Source: Lactococcus garvieae (GTDB taxonomy: Bacteria; Bacillota; Bacilli; Lactobacillales; Streptococcaceae). Taken from it: 46,076 nt of DNA. Shown piece after piece: positions 9,976-20,297 of the stretch (positions are counted from its first letter, which is position 1; each line of letters opens with the position of its first letter). The position numbers and the translations under genes are program-made. Location: positions 1-46,076 of the forward strand of contig NZ_WIVG01000016.1 in NCBI RefSeq assembly GCF_016758115.1, given 5' to 3'. The notes below the pieces were generated by a model. The model was not told the DNA's origin. It worked only from the letters and a program-made list of their open reading frames with translations, and did no database searches.

Positions 9976-11229
9976 TCAAATTTTCAATTTATAATACCAT
10001 TTCAAAAGCTGGTAGTAAGGTAACGGTAGTTTTAAAAGACGTTTCAGAAAAGCCCCTTTCCAACTTTTTTGAAAATCTCTAAAAAACTCGCGCGGTTTGA
10101 AGAGATAAGTAAACAATCCTTTTGGTGCAGCCAAAGAGTAAATTTCTCCCTCGTTTTCTAAAGTCAGCTCTCCCAAAGCTTTAACTTCCGAAGCACGAGG
10201 AAACTTAATCACTTGCTGAAAACCACTGAACCAAAACTTCGCATCCTCCTTATGCCAGTAAGGACTATTTGCTGGTATTTCTTTTGCAAAATTCTCTACA
10301 AATGCTAAAGCTCCTGCTTGAATCGCCAAAAGATTAATCTGGTCTTGACTTCCTTCCTCGTGAAGAAATTCTTCTAATTTGGGTACGATACGGTTTTTTT
10401 CTTTTTCGAAACCAATGCAGGAACCTTCTTGAGGCTGAAAAAGACGTTCAAAAATGGGAAAATTCACTCCCATAAATTTATAGTAAGCTATGTCGTGTTG
10501 TCTATCAAAAAGGTAGCCTTTACTATGCTCTAACACCGGTTCAGCTCTTCTGGGTAAAATTCCTGCGTAATAGCCTCTAATACTGTTTATATTCAGTTGA
10601 TCCTTTAATGAATAAAGTGCCGTTTCTAAGGTTCCATGCCAGCCTATATCAAAAATAGCAATATCTCCTTGGATACCTTCCTGCTCAAAATAAGCTTGTA
10701 AAAGCTCTGCTTCCTGTCGACTGTTTTGAATAATCTGTGGAAAAAACTGCCTTAGAACTTTATAAGCTTCTTGGTGCGCTAGGAGTTCTTTTGTGTCTTT
10801 AAATACCATATCGCGCAATGACGGAGGCAAGGTTGCCACATCTTTCTTCGCCACCCCCAACTTCATCAAGGCTTTGCCAAAGTGAGTTTTAAGATAAGGA
10901 TATTTGGTAAAAAGTTCTTCAAGGTTTCGACTGTCTTTCAAAGTGGGTACAGCAAAACTGCGCCGCGAAGCATAGATATAACTGCTCTCCAGCTTTTTGT
11001 CTTGCCCCTCCTCACCTAAAAAAAGTAAATCAAATGCTCGTTTGACCATGTAGCCATCCCGCGCTAAAAATAGAATTCTCTTTAAACCATTTTTTCTTAC
11101 TTCTTGATGAAGCCATATGCTCATTCCAAAAAGATAAGGACCAAAAGAGCGGTACCCAAACTTGTAATACTCATCATCTTGATTCTTCAAATGAAGCGAA
11201 ATATGTTGTTCCAAGTACTCGTCGTACAA
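9976..11229 (-). CDS. HAD-superfamily-like protein of a polysaccharide locus
   Basis: 417 residues with no signal peptide or clear membrane span. The segment LKRILFLARDGYMVKRAF near residues 48-65 resembles the motif of the large HAD-like proteins found next to glycosyltransferases in capsule and rhamnan clusters (COG5610 type). The DxD of a classical HAD phosphatase is not obvious, so catalytic activity is uncertain. The start codon is TTG: a strong GGGAGGGG lies 5-6 nt before it, and the gene begins 13 nt after the GT2 stop. It is the third gene of the LicD-GT2-HAD operon. It might process phosphorylated sugar or polyol substituents, but that is inference from context. Confidence 0.75.
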   Translation of the reverse strand: MYDEYLEQHISLHLKNQDDEYYKFGYRSFGPYLFGMSIWLHQEVRKNGLKRILFLARDGYMVKRAFDLLFLGEEGQDKKLESSYIYASRRSFAVPTLKDSRNLEELFTKYPYLKTHFGKALMKLGVAKKDVATLPPSLRDMVFKDTKELLAHQEAYKVLRQFFPQIIQNSRQEAELLQAYFEQEGIQGDIAIFDIGWHGTLETALYSLKDQLNINSIRGYYAGILPRRAEPVLEHSKGYLFDRQHDIAYYKFMGVNFPIFERLFQPQEGSCIGFEKEKNRIVPKLEEFLHEEGSQDQINLLAIQAGALAFVENFAKEIPANSPYWHKEDAKFWFSGFQQVIKFPRASEVKALGELTLENEGEIYSLAAPKGLFTYLFKPREFFRDFQKSWKGAFLKRLLKLPLPYYQLLKWYYKLKI

Positions 11230-11241
11230 TGTAGCCCCTCC

Positions 11242-12192
11242 CTACTTTTTGAAAGCAAATAAAACATCGCGCAAGCGCCCGCTCATGCTATCATAGTATT
11301 TCCAGTCTTTCACTATTTGTCCAAACACTCCGAAGAATTTGTTATCACGTGCCAGAGCATGACGTTTTACATAAAAGTTATGATAAGCTTTTGCTTTTGG
11401 GGCATATTGCGAGCCTCGTGCACGCAATACTTGATACAGAACATCATAAAAGCCAACAAACTTATACAGTTCAGCGACATGAACATGTTTTGACGATTTT
11501 ATAGTCAAAAGACGCTCTCCTGTAGCATTTCGGTCATGCAGTAAATGTGTGCCTACAACACGATTCAGATTATAGCCTGTCCCTGTCAAACTCGAGAGTG
11601 CAGCAACAAGCACATCATGTGTGATGTTGTATTCTGGTTTCCAATACTTAACGACATCTGCAATAAACCGGCGGCGCATACCGACAACCCAACCTACACG
11701 ATAAGAAGAATAAGCAAAACGCGGCGGATATTTTGAAAACTCTTGATGCTTATCAAACTCAAAATACTTGAACCAAGTCGGCAGGTCGGCGACATCTTCC
11801 GAAACTTTTTTAACCTCGATATCTGCTGACAATACTTCTATTTCTGGATGTCTCTCCATAAGCCGAACTTGCCGGAGATTCTTGTCTGAATACCAAATGT
11901 TGTCTTGGTCCGAGAAAAAAGCTATTTCAATATCATGTTCCAAACTATCCACTAAGAGCTGACGAAAATTCAAGCGCCAGCCCATATTTTTTTCATTAAC
12001 TTTGACAATCCAGTTTGTTAGCTTGTATTTCTCAATATAAGTTTTTAAAAACTCTACAGTATTGTCTGTGGAACAGTCGTCTCGAAACAGAACAAAATCA
12101 GGCGCTAAGTCCTGTTTCCGAATCGTATCCAATTGTCTTTTCAGTAGTCTTTCGCCATTATAAGTAGCAACAAGTACAGCAGTTGTCGTCAT
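11242..12192 (-). CDS. Family 2 glycosyltransferase (rhamnosyltransferase-like)
   Basis: 316 residues, GT-A fold. ATYNGERLLKRQL near residue 9 and FRDDCSTDNT near residue 36 are the nucleotide-sugar binding motifs, and FFSDQDNIWY near residue 93 supplies the metal-binding DxD-type acidic pair seen in rhamnosyltransferase-like GT2 proteins. There is no membrane segment, so it should act at the inner face of the membrane on a lipid-linked acceptor. It overlaps the LicD gene by 4 nt (ATGA), a sign of translational coupling. The donor sugar cannot be determined; rhamnose is a guess from similarity. Confidence 0.88.
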   Translation of the reverse strand: MTTTAVLVATYNGERLLKRQLDTIRKQDLAPDFVLFRDDCSTDNTVEFLKTYIEKYKLTNWIVKVNEKNMGWRLNFRQLLVDSLEHDIEIAFFSDQDNIWYSDKNLRQVRLMERHPEIEVLSADIEVKKVSEDVADLPTWFKYFEFDKHQEFSKYPPRFAYSSYRVGWVVGMRRRFIADVVKYWKPEYNITHDVLVAALSSLTGTGYNLNRVVGTHLLHDRNATGERLLTIKSSKHVHVAELYKFVGFYDVLYQVLRARGSQYAPKAKAYHNFYVKRHALARDNKFFGVFGQIVKDWKYYDSMSGRLRDVLFAFKK

Positions 12193-13019
12193 TTTTTATC
12201 TTTCCAATACCAGCGGTAATAATTGTGATTGCGAACAGCTTTTTTCTTGGGTGGATTACGCCAATCTCCGTAAAGTTCGCTCAGGTAGACATCATGATTT
12301 TTAATTTTTTTTAGCTTTAAGTTTTCAAAATCAGTGTCTTCATACTCTGTGAAGATAGCCTTATCAAAATAGCCTGTTTTCTTTGGCGGCGACCACACAA
12401 AGTTACAAAACTTCTGATTTTGATTGTTATATTTTTGCATGAGCAAGTCTACTTTCTCAGCTAAAATTTTACTGTGTCCCTTATAGTGCAAATGATAGGG
12501 CAGCCACAAAAGGGTTTTTGCTATAAAATACAAACGTTTCTCAGAACTGGCATAGGAAAGCCCCTTCGGAGCAGACGAAACCAAGTGTGTAACTGCGGTA
12601 CGGACTTTTTTCTTAAAACGCTCTCCCTCAATTTTATCTGCAGGCAAGCTATCTAAAGGAAAAATATCAATAAAAATCCCCGTTCCCCTATTCAAAGTAT
12701 CTAAGTCACTCACAAAATAAGTTCGATTATCATATAATTTTGCAAAAGGAAGATAAGCAACATGGCTCTTATAATATAAAAGGGTAAAATGTTCTGGCAA
12801 GTGCTCCATGAGAGTCGCCATTAAACGCTCATAGTTGGGACGTGTAAGCATCATATCGATATCATCATCCCACGGGATATAGCCTTTATATTTTACTGAT
12901 CCAAGTAATGTTCCAGCGCTAATAGAGTAGTCTATTCCCTGCTCACGACAAACTTTATCAATATAAGCCATGAGTTCTAATTGAAGAGCACGTTGCTCCT
13001 CTTTTGTTATTTCTTTCAT
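12189..13019 (-). CDS. LicD family phosphotransferase
   Basis: 276 residues. The LicD fold is recognised by ISAGTLLGSVKYKGYIPWDDDIDMML (residues 33-58, split by the family's variable positions), with the metal-binding DDDID at 51-55. LicD-type enzymes transfer phosphocholine or other phospho-substituents onto cell-surface glycans; many homologues in lactic acid bacteria act on polysaccharides with substituents other than choline. No choline uptake or CDP-choline genes (licABC) are present, so another phospho-group is plausible. First gene of the operon, with a good promoter at 13063-13091. Confidence 0.9.
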   Translation of the reverse strand: MKEITKEEQRALQLELMAYIDKVCREQGIDYSISAGTLLGSVKYKGYIPWDDDIDMMLTRPNYERLMATLMEHLPEHFTLLYYKSHVAYLPFAKLYDNRTYFVSDLDTLNRGTGIFIDIFPLDSLPADKIEGERFKKKVRTAVTHLVSSAPKGLSYASSEKRLYFIAKTLLWLPYHLHYKGHSKILAEKVDLLMQKYNNQNQKFCNFVWSPPKKTGYFDKAIFTEYEDTDFENLKLKKIKNHDVYLSELYGDWRNPPKKKAVRNHNYYRWYWKDKK

Positions 13020-13062
13020 TCTTCCCTATCCTTAGTAGCATTTATCAGCCATTTGACACCTA

Positions 13063-13091
13063 AGTATAACAAATTTATGATTCTTCCTCAA
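13063..13091 (-). promoter_or_regulatory. Promoter of the LicD operon
   Basis: TTGAGG (13086-13091) and TATACT (13063-13068) with an ideal 17-bp spacer, about 45 nt upstream of the LicD ATG. An inverted repeat CAACA / TGTTG overlaps the -35. Confidence 0.6.
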
Positions 13092-13360
13092 CATTTGTCA
13101 TGTTGGTGCACATAGCTCATTAAAGTCAAAAGCCTCAGTCAAATTGCTCCCCAACATATGTGTTATCTTCCATACTCAGGCAATTAAAACAAATTATTAA
13201 GTACTCAAAACTGTTGCTAGGGGCACTGATATCGCTTGCTTCTCTCCTCTTAAATTTTTGTTATTGTCCATTTGGCTGATGAAAAGGACGAATTTTGGGA
13301 GAACATTTACTAAAACAAGAGTAAGCAAGGAAAGAGAGGATGTGTCTAATCTCCAAAGCC
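13092..13360. other. Intergenic stretch without a recognisable gene
   Basis: About 270 bp between the LicD promoter and the stop of the ABC ATPase gene. An open frame on the plus strand runs into the ATPase gene but has no ribosome site and no protein-like pattern. I see no convincing terminator for the ABC operon here. Confidence 0.5.
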
Positions 13361-14137
13361 TCACCTTTCTCCTTCCTCAAGTCCTTTCCAAAATTTATGT
13401 TTTTGAAGCATGTAGTCTAGCACATCTGTCTGATATACTTGCTTCAAAAACTCTCTGGAGAGTATCTCTTTCGCTTTCCCTTGAGATAAGATTTTTCCCT
13501 CCTTTAAAATTAAAATGTTTTCAGAGAAAGAGAGGGCTAAATCAATATCATGAAAAACAGCAATCACTGTTTTTCCTTGATCAAAGTATTCCTCTATATA
13601 CCGCAACATTTCGAGCTGATAATGGATATCCAAATGATTGTTTGGCTCATCCAGTAAAATAATTTCAGGATTTTGCAAAAGTGTACGAGCGAAAAAGACA
13701 CGTTGTAGCTGTCCGCCGGAGAGTTTAGAAAGCTCTTGATCTCTTATATTCTCCAAATCAAGAGCCTCCATCACCTGCAAAACACGGGCCTTATCTTTTG
13801 CTCGCGCAACTGCCATAAAGCTTTTTCTCAGTTGTGTATATAAACCCATCATCAGGGTTTCATATACAGAGTAGGAAAAATACATTGACGTATTTTGCGA
13901 TAAAAGTGCAACCTTTTCAGCTAGTTCGATTCTTTTGAAATCTCTTAGTGAGCGATTGCTAAGTTTGATTTCTCCCCTATATTCTACTAAGCCAGATAAA
14001 CTCTTTAAAAGCGTGGACTTCCCGCTGCCGTTAGGTCCTAGTATAGCCAGTCTTTGACCGGTTCCAACGGATAAATTTATATCTGTAAGAACTTGCTGCC
14101 CCGGGTAAGTAACGCTCAATTTTCTAACCTCTAGCAT
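13361..14137 (-). CDS. ABC importer ATP-binding protein (FecE/BtuD/FhuC type)
   Basis: 258 residues from the ATG at 14137, chosen because an AGGAAAGGA Shine-Dalgarno precedes it and the permease stop lies 1 nt upstream. Walker A is GPNGSGKSTL (about residues 36-45), the signature is LSGGQLQRVF, and Walker B is IILLDEPNNHLD, followed by the H-loop FHDIDLAL. The sequence is typical of ATPases of type II importers for iron-siderophore, haem or cobalamin. Third gene of the binding protein-permease-ATPase operon. Confidence 0.93.
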   Translation of the reverse strand: MLEVRKLSVTYPGQQVLTDINLSVGTGQRLAILGPNGSGKSTLLKSLSGLVEYRGEIKLSNRSLRDFKRIELAEKVALLSQNTSMYFSYSVYETLMMGLYTQLRKSFMAVARAKDKARVLQVMEALDLENIRDQELSKLSGGQLQRVFFARTLLQNPEIILLDEPNNHLDIHYQLEMLRYIEEYFDQGKTVIAVFHDIDLALSFSENILILKEGKILSQGKAKEILSREFLKQVYQTDVLDYMLQKHKFWKGLEEGER

Positions 14138-14138
14138 C

Positions 14139-15158
14139 TTATTTTTTTCCTTTCCTAAAGAAGATATGACAGAAAAAGGGCGCCCCAATAAGAGCAGTCA
14201 CTGCTCCAATAGGTATTTCCCTTGGGGCGATAATGCTTCTCGCTAAAGTATCTGCAATGACACAAAGAATTCCTCCTAAAAGAGCCGAACTTGGCAGAAC
14301 CCACTTGTGAGTTGCTCCAAATAATCGTCGAGCAATATGTGGTGCAATTAAATCTACAAAGCCAATCACTCCAGTCATTGCTACACTGACTCCAGTTAAC
14401 AAGGTCGAAAAACCAATTAAAATAAACTTCGTACGTTTAACTTCAACGCCTTGACTTAAAGCAAACTCATCTCCAAAGCTCAAGATATCCATTTCTCTAT
14501 GAAAATAAAACAAGAAAAAGAAACCGAATACTAACATCGAGGAAAGAAGCCACACATTTTCCCAAGAGGCCCCCGAAAAACTTCCCAACTGCCAGAAAAA
14601 GATACGCTGCATATAATCAGGAGAAAAGGTCATGATTACAGTTAAAAACGCATTGACAAACAATGAAAAAACTAGTCCAACAAGAATAACTGTCTGATTG
14701 TCCAAACTACTAGAAAATCGTTGGGCAAAGAGCAAAACCATAAAAACTGTTATCAGCCCAAAAATAAAGCCAGCAGCACTCATTGCGATTGTTGGTGTAG
14801 CAAAACTGAGCCCTAGCAGCATAACAATTGAAGCACCTAAAGAAGCACCAGAGGATACTCCTAAAGTGTAAGAAGATGCTAGAGGATTTTGGAGCAGAGA
14901 CTGCATCACTGTTCCACTAGCACCTAAGGCTAGACCAGTAAGAAAGCTTAAAACTATCCGAGGCAACCTTACTTCAAGGATAATGTTCTCTAGAAGTGGA
15001 GAAATATTTTTCGACTTTCCTGCAACTATACTGATGAAGTCGTTTAAAGGAATATGTACACTTCCTAAACTTATACTTATCAACATTGCCACCAAAGACA
15101 CAACAAAAAGCAAAAGAAGGCGTTGTGTTTTGTTTCTACTCAAGATTCTTGAATACAT
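14139..15158 (-). CDS. FecCD/BtuC-family ABC permease
   Basis: 339 residues with about ten transmembrane helices. The typical sequence LPRIVLSFLTGLALGASGTVMQ near residues 64-88 and the GVIGFVDLIAPHIAR coupling region near 260-275 place it in the FecCD family. It forms the homodimeric channel of a type II importer. The ATG lies inside the end of the binding-protein gene (23-nt overlap), so translation is probably coupled; the Shine-Dalgarno is weak. The ATPase gene follows after 1 nt. Confidence 0.93.
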   Translation of the reverse strand: MYSRILSRNKTQRLLLLFVVSLVAMLISISLGSVHIPLNDFISIVAGKSKNISPLLENIILEVRLPRIVLSFLTGLALGASGTVMQSLLQNPLASSYTLGVSSGASLGASIVMLLGLSFATPTIAMSAAGFIFGLITVFMVLLFAQRFSSSLDNQTVILVGLVFSLFVNAFLTVIMTFSPDYMQRIFFWQLGSFSGASWENVWLLSSMLVFGFFFLFYFHREMDILSFGDEFALSQGVEVKRTKFILIGFSTLLTGVSVAMTGVIGFVDLIAPHIARRLFGATHKWVLPSSALLGGILCVIADTLARSIIAPREIPIGAVTALIGAPFFCHIFFRKGKK

Positions 15159-16074
15159 CTGGATACACCACTTTTGCCATTTCTTTCATCGCCCCAACTA
15201 TATGTTGATTGGGAAGGGAACTTCTGCCGTTATCAATATAATAAACAGCTTTGTTTTTCACTGCCTTGACTTCTTTCCAGGTGTTCATCTTGAGAATATC
15301 ATCCACTGGATGAGGCATATAGTTTACATTTGTTAAAATCACGTCAGGATTGGATAAAATGGCAGCTTCTTCTGAAATTTTTACTGCACCAGTTTCTTTT
15401 GCCATTACATTAGTAGCACCGATGGTTTCAATCATTTCATTGATAAAGGTTTCTTTCCCCATACTGTAAATCTCTGGCGAGGCAGCAATTTCAAATAATA
15501 CGGTTTTTTTATGAGTGATTGTTTCGGCTTGTTTTTTTAAGGCAGTGATATCCTTTTCCATCTGCGAAATGATTGCCTGCCCCTTTTCTTTTTGATTCAC
15601 AGTCAGTGCTACGAGACGGATATTGTCTTTGATTTCTTTAAAATTCTTTTCCGCTGGTAAAACAACAACTGTCGTACCTTTTTCCTTAATCTTTTCAATC
15701 TTGTCAGAAGATTGAAACATCGTGAGATCTGTTACAAATACCACTTCTGGCTTAAGTGCCATTATTTTCTCGAGATCCAAATTCATCATATCTGACTGTT
15801 CCAAGTTTTCCAAATTCTTGACATACTTGGGACTTTGGCTATCAACAGCGATAAGCTTATCTTTTTGTCCAAGGTCATCAATCACTTGTGTAACCGCTGG
15901 TGAAAGGGAAACAATTCTGCTGATGTTGCTCGGAATACTTATTTTTTCACCCTGAACTGTCGTAATCTCAACCTCAGAATGTGAATTTTCTTTAGTCTTC
16001 TCATTATTTTTTGCACAGGCTGATAAACTTAAAATTATAAGCAATAGCCCGATTTTTAATAGTTTATTTTTCAT
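15136..16074 (-). CDS. Substrate-binding lipoprotein of a type II ABC importer
   Basis: 312 residues. A lipobox (LSLSAC, C20) follows a short basic-hydrophobic signal, so it should be a lipoprotein. The body is a class III helical-backbone binding protein (BtuF/FepB/FhuD type): SRIVSLSPAVTQVIDDLG near residue 58, LKPEVVFVTDLT, and the long central helix. The substrate cannot be told from sequence: iron-siderophore, haem and corrinoid are all possible. The leader is long, but no confident Fur/DtxR-type box or cobalamin riboswitch was found in it. First gene of the operon. Confidence 0.9.
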   Translation of the reverse strand: MKNKLLKIGLLLIILSLSACAKNNEKTKENSHSEVEITTVQGEKISIPSNISRIVSLSPAVTQVIDDLGQKDKLIAVDSQSPKYVKNLENLEQSDMMNLDLEKIMALKPEVVFVTDLTMFQSSDKIEKIKEKGTTVVVLPAEKNFKEIKDNIRLVALTVNQKEKGQAIISQMEKDITALKKQAETITHKKTVLFEIAASPEIYSMGKETFINEMIETIGATNVMAKETGAVKISEEAAILSNPDVILTNVNYMPHPVDDILKMNTWKEVKAVKNKAVYYIDNGRSSLPNQHIVGAMKEMAKVVYPDVFKNLE

Positions 16075-16719
16075 TTTTCTCTTGCCTTACTAGAAAAGCT
16101 TCTACACCTGTAAGAACTTTTACCTACTTCTCCTATCTTTATACATATAAAAGAAGAAAGAAAAAACAAGTAAAACTTTTTATTATTCCTCATTTATTCT
16201 TCTTTCTCCAAACCCCTTACATCTTACACTGCACCACAGTAGACGGAGGGAGGCTTAAGGAGCATTATTTCCTGCCCACAGACTTCTTGAATTACTTCAG
16301 ATTATCCTTGGGCCAACTATCGCTCTCATTTTATCATGATTTCAACCTTATTTCTACCTTTTCCCCATCTGAATTCCACTGTAAAAAACGGCGAGAGCTT
16401 CTTCTCCCAATCATCTTTTACCTTTAAAAAATCATAATCTAACTCAAGAAAGAATCAAAAGTATCAGTTGTTTCCTGCCAAGTAAGGTATTTCACAACAT
16501 ACTTGGATACTTTTCCTGCATAAAGCGAAATCAAAGCAGATTCACTATGTTCTATTAACATAACCTCATAAAGCAGCTGCTAGACGCTCCTTACTGCTCC
16601 CCTACCAGTCCGTTCCGATTTTATTTTTTAAGCGTACGTCTTCTAGAAGAACTGTAGAAAAACCTTCTATTTTTCAGAAAGCAAAACAAAGATACCTGAT
16701 TCATTATTGTCGCACAATC

Positions 16720-16751
16720 TTATTTTGCGTGAAGAAGTTCACGTAAAATAA
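16720..16751. repeat. 32-bp near-perfect inverted repeat upstream of prs
   Basis: Arms of 14 bp (16720-16733 and 16738-16751, one G-T pair) around a GAAG loop. No T-tract follows on either strand, so it is not a standard terminator. It ends 26 bp before the prs -10. Confidence 0.6.
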
Positions 16752-16774
16752 AGCTATGAAATCCCCTCCAAATT

Positions 16775-16783
16775 TGGTAGAAT
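16775..16783 (+). promoter_or_regulatory. Putative prs promoter (extended -10)
   Basis: TGG followed by TAGAAT at 16778-16783, with no clear -35. It gives a leader of about 25 nt with AGGAG at 16803-16807, 7 nt before the GTG start. Confidence 0.45.
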
Positions 16784-16814
16784 AGACATATCATATAATA
16801 GTAGGAGAAGAATC

Positions 16815-17780
16815 GTGACTTATTCTGACGCACACCTTAAACTTTTTTCACTGAACTCAAACCCAGAATTGGCCGAGAGAATCAGCAAAATTATGGATGT
16901 TCCTTTGGGAAAAGTAACTTCAAAACAGTTTTCCGATGGAGAAATCATGATCAATATGGAAGAAAGTGTCCGCAATCATGATGTTTATATCATCCAGTCA
17001 ACCAGCTATCCTGTTAATGACAATATCTGGGAGTTGTTAATCATGATTGATGCCTGCGTCCGTGCTTCTGCGCACTCTGTCAACATTGTTATGCCTTACT
17101 TTGGCTATGCACGTCAAGACCGTACAGCTTCAAGCCGTGAACCTATTACAGCTAAACTTATAGCCGATATGCTTGTCAAAGCTGGTGCTGATCGTGTTTT
17201 AACTTTGGATCTTCACGCCGTTCAGGTACAGGGATTCTTTGACATTCCTGTAGATAATCTTTTCACCGTTCCTCTTTTCGCAGAATATTACATGAATCAA
17301 GGATTGTCTGGTGATGACGTCGTGGTTGTTGCGCCAAAAAACTCTGGTATTAAACGAGCACGCAGCCTTGCTGAATACTTGGAATCTCCTATAGCCATCG
17401 TTGACTATGAAGACGATGATGCTAAACGTGAAAATGGTTATATCATCGGTAATGTGGAAGGTAAGAAAGTTATTCTTATTGACGATATATTAAACACAGG
17501 TGTGACTTTCTCAAACGCTGCTTCTGTCGTTCGAGAAGCTGGTGCAGAAGACGTTTATGCTGTAGCGAGTCATGGTCTCTTCACAAAAACGGCAGCAGAC
17601 TTGCTTGAAAACTCTGGCATTTGTGAAGTCCTTGTTACAGACTCCGTTGCTACTAAGAACCGAAAGCCTAATAATGTAAAATATCTCAGTGTAGATGAGC
17701 ATATGGCTGATGCAATCCTTCGCATTCACGAGGGCCGTCCTGTGTCCCCACTCTTTCAGTTTGATAAAACTCAGGACTAA
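16815..17780 (+). CDS. prs: Ribose-phosphate pyrophosphokinase
   Basis: Makes PRPP from ribose 5-phosphate and ATP, feeding purine, pyrimidine, histidine, tryptophan and NAD synthesis. 321 residues, full length. It has the catalytic flexible-loop region with [12 protein letters not shown] near residue 100, the [18 protein letters not shown] region near 135-150 and the PRPP loop [13 protein letters not shown] near 220. The start codon is GTG, placed by AGGAG 7 nt upstream. It is monocistronic, with a terminator-like hairpin 150 bp after the stop. No PurR-type box was recognised upstream. Confidence 0.96.
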   Translation: MTYSDAHLKLFSLNSNPELAERISKIMDVPLGKVTSKQFSDGEIMINMEESVRNHDVYIIQSTSYPVNDNIWELLIMIDACVRASAHSVNIVMPYFGYARQDRTASSREPITAKLIADMLVKAGADRVLTLDLHAVQVQGFFDIPVDNLFTVPLFAEYYMNQGLSGDDVVVVAPKNSGIKRARSLAEYLESPIAIVDYEDDDAKRENGYIIGNVEGKKVILIDDILNTGVTFSNAASVVREAGAEDVYAVASHGLFTKTAADLLENSGICEVLVTDSVATKNRKPNNVKYLSVDEHMADAILRIHEGRPVSPLFQFDKTQD

Positions 17781-18600
17781 AAATTATAGTTAAACAATAG
17801 CTTGTAAGACTCAAATGTGCAAATTGAGTCCAATCAAGCAGGTGATTCTTTCCATTTGACAGAATTGTGCCAAAATACGTTAAGTACTTATAGGCAAATT
17901 TCTATAAACACAAGATTGCTAAAAAACGCTAAGATTATGAAATCTCAGCGTTTTCTATAGGATTGAAGTACTCTAAAATTCAGAAACGCCTCTTACTTGT
18001 CCTTGCCTCAAGCTTCCACAAGACCAAGACGATGTAAAATCAAAAACGCTGAATAAGAACGCAAAGAAAAGGCGGATTACAGGCAAAGATATGTAACCAC
18101 TTGTCCTCACCAAATATTTAAGCAGCTTCTTTGTGACACATGGCTTTGATATCTGACTCTGCGCCTATGCCAGCCCTTATTAAGCAATGAATTTTTACTG
18201 TTCGTTTTATTGAAAGCCTTGACAAACAAGGAGCTATTTAGACAAAAACTGTTAAACACACACAATGCTACTTAGCGGCTCCCTTTTGATGACTACTTTC
18301 AGCATTCTGGGATATAAAAAGAGAACAGCAAATCTCTCTATTAACCCTTAAGTTTTCTACTGTCTATAGAAAAAAACAGGCTTCTAAAAGGCGTTTGCTA
18401 AAAAACATTCACTTTTAGCTCTTTATTCGGTGAAAAATAGTTTCACTTTAAAGTCACCGTATCTCACATGGTCTTACTATTGATGCGTAAAAGCTTATGC
18501 AGCTTGTCCTCATCATCTTTGACCAAGCAAAGCAGGATGATTGTTTAATTTTCATGCATTTGTCGTGATGAATTCTGAGAATCACTTGCGAAATTTATAA
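17781..18600. other. About 0.8 kb without a recognisable gene between prs and the serS leader
   Basis: No open frame of normal size on either strand. It contains the prs terminator (17933-17964), a GCTAAAA / TTTTAGC hairpin (18397-18419), nested competing arms at 18428-18459 (CGGTGA/TCACCG around GTGAAA/TTTCAC), and a GCGTAA / TTATGC hairpin near 18485-18505. A 40-codon open frame on the minus strand ending near 18120 looks weakly protein-like but has no good start. It may be decayed genes or small RNAs. Confidence 0.45.
17933..17964. terminator. Terminator-like hairpin downstream of prs
   Basis: AAAACGCT / AGCGTTTT outer arms and AGATT / AATCT inner arms. The T-run after it is four residues on the plus strand and longer on the minus strand, so it may act in both directions. 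Confidence 0.6.
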
Positions 18601-18614
18601 ATTTCTGATAGAAT
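18586..18614 (+). promoter_or_regulatory. serS promoter
   Basis: TTGCGA (18586-18591) and TAGAAT (18609-18614) with a 17-bp spacer and a TGA extended -10. Transcription would start near 18621, just ahead of the T-box stem I. Confidence 0.7.
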
Positions 18615-18617
18615 GAC

Positions 18618-20137
<1,520 letters not shown>

Positions 20138-20197
20138 GATAATAATTGGAAGACTGGAGGTAAAAACCGTAACTCTTTCCGATTTATCTCAAAAACA

Positions 20198-20240
20198 AAA
20201 ATGCTTAAGTGCAGTACATTACGTGGCTCTTAAGCATTTT
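20198..20240 (+). terminator. Terminator after serS
   Basis: A 12-bp perfect stem AAAATGCTTAAG / CTTAAGCATTTT with a 19-nt loop, followed by T-rich sequence. It could also work on the minus strand. Confidence 0.8.
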
Positions 20241-20268
20241 TCATTTTTTAGAAGCTAAGCTTTGAAAC

Positions 20269-20293
20269 AAAAAGCTTGAAGCTCAAACTTTTT
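20269..20293 (-). terminator. Terminator after phoU
   Basis: An 11-bp stem with a 3-nt loop (one U-G pair on the minus strand) directly after the phoU stop, with the T-tract partly inside the stem. Confidence 0.7.
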
Positions 20294-20297
20294 TTGA

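Larger units (their letters stand above)
16075..16814. other. 740-bp intergenic region between the ABC operon and prs
   Basis: No credible gene on either strand. It holds the divergent starts of the ABC operon (-) and prs (+), a long hairpin at 16720-16751 and a 12-bp palindrome TCTTCTAGAAGA near 16639-16650. The middle part (16200-16600) has moderate GC and small inverted repeats but no coding pattern that I can support. Confidence 0.5.

Noticed and set aside
13258-13662. 134-codon open frame on the plus strand
   Set aside because: More than two thirds lies antisense to the ABC ATPase gene; the rest has no ribosome site or recognisable protein pattern.
16090-16400. Cobalamin riboswitch in the leader of the ABC importer
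   Set aside because: A CCTCCGTCTACTGT stretch on the minus strand partly resembles the conserved CCCCCGCAACTGT segment, but one extra base is needed, and no convincing B12 box follows. A covariance search would decide.
18120-18245. 40-codon minus-strand frame ending in ...GIGAESDIKAMCHKEAA
   Set aside because: It looks slightly protein-like, but there is no ATG, a stop lies close upstream, and only a TTG without good context is available.
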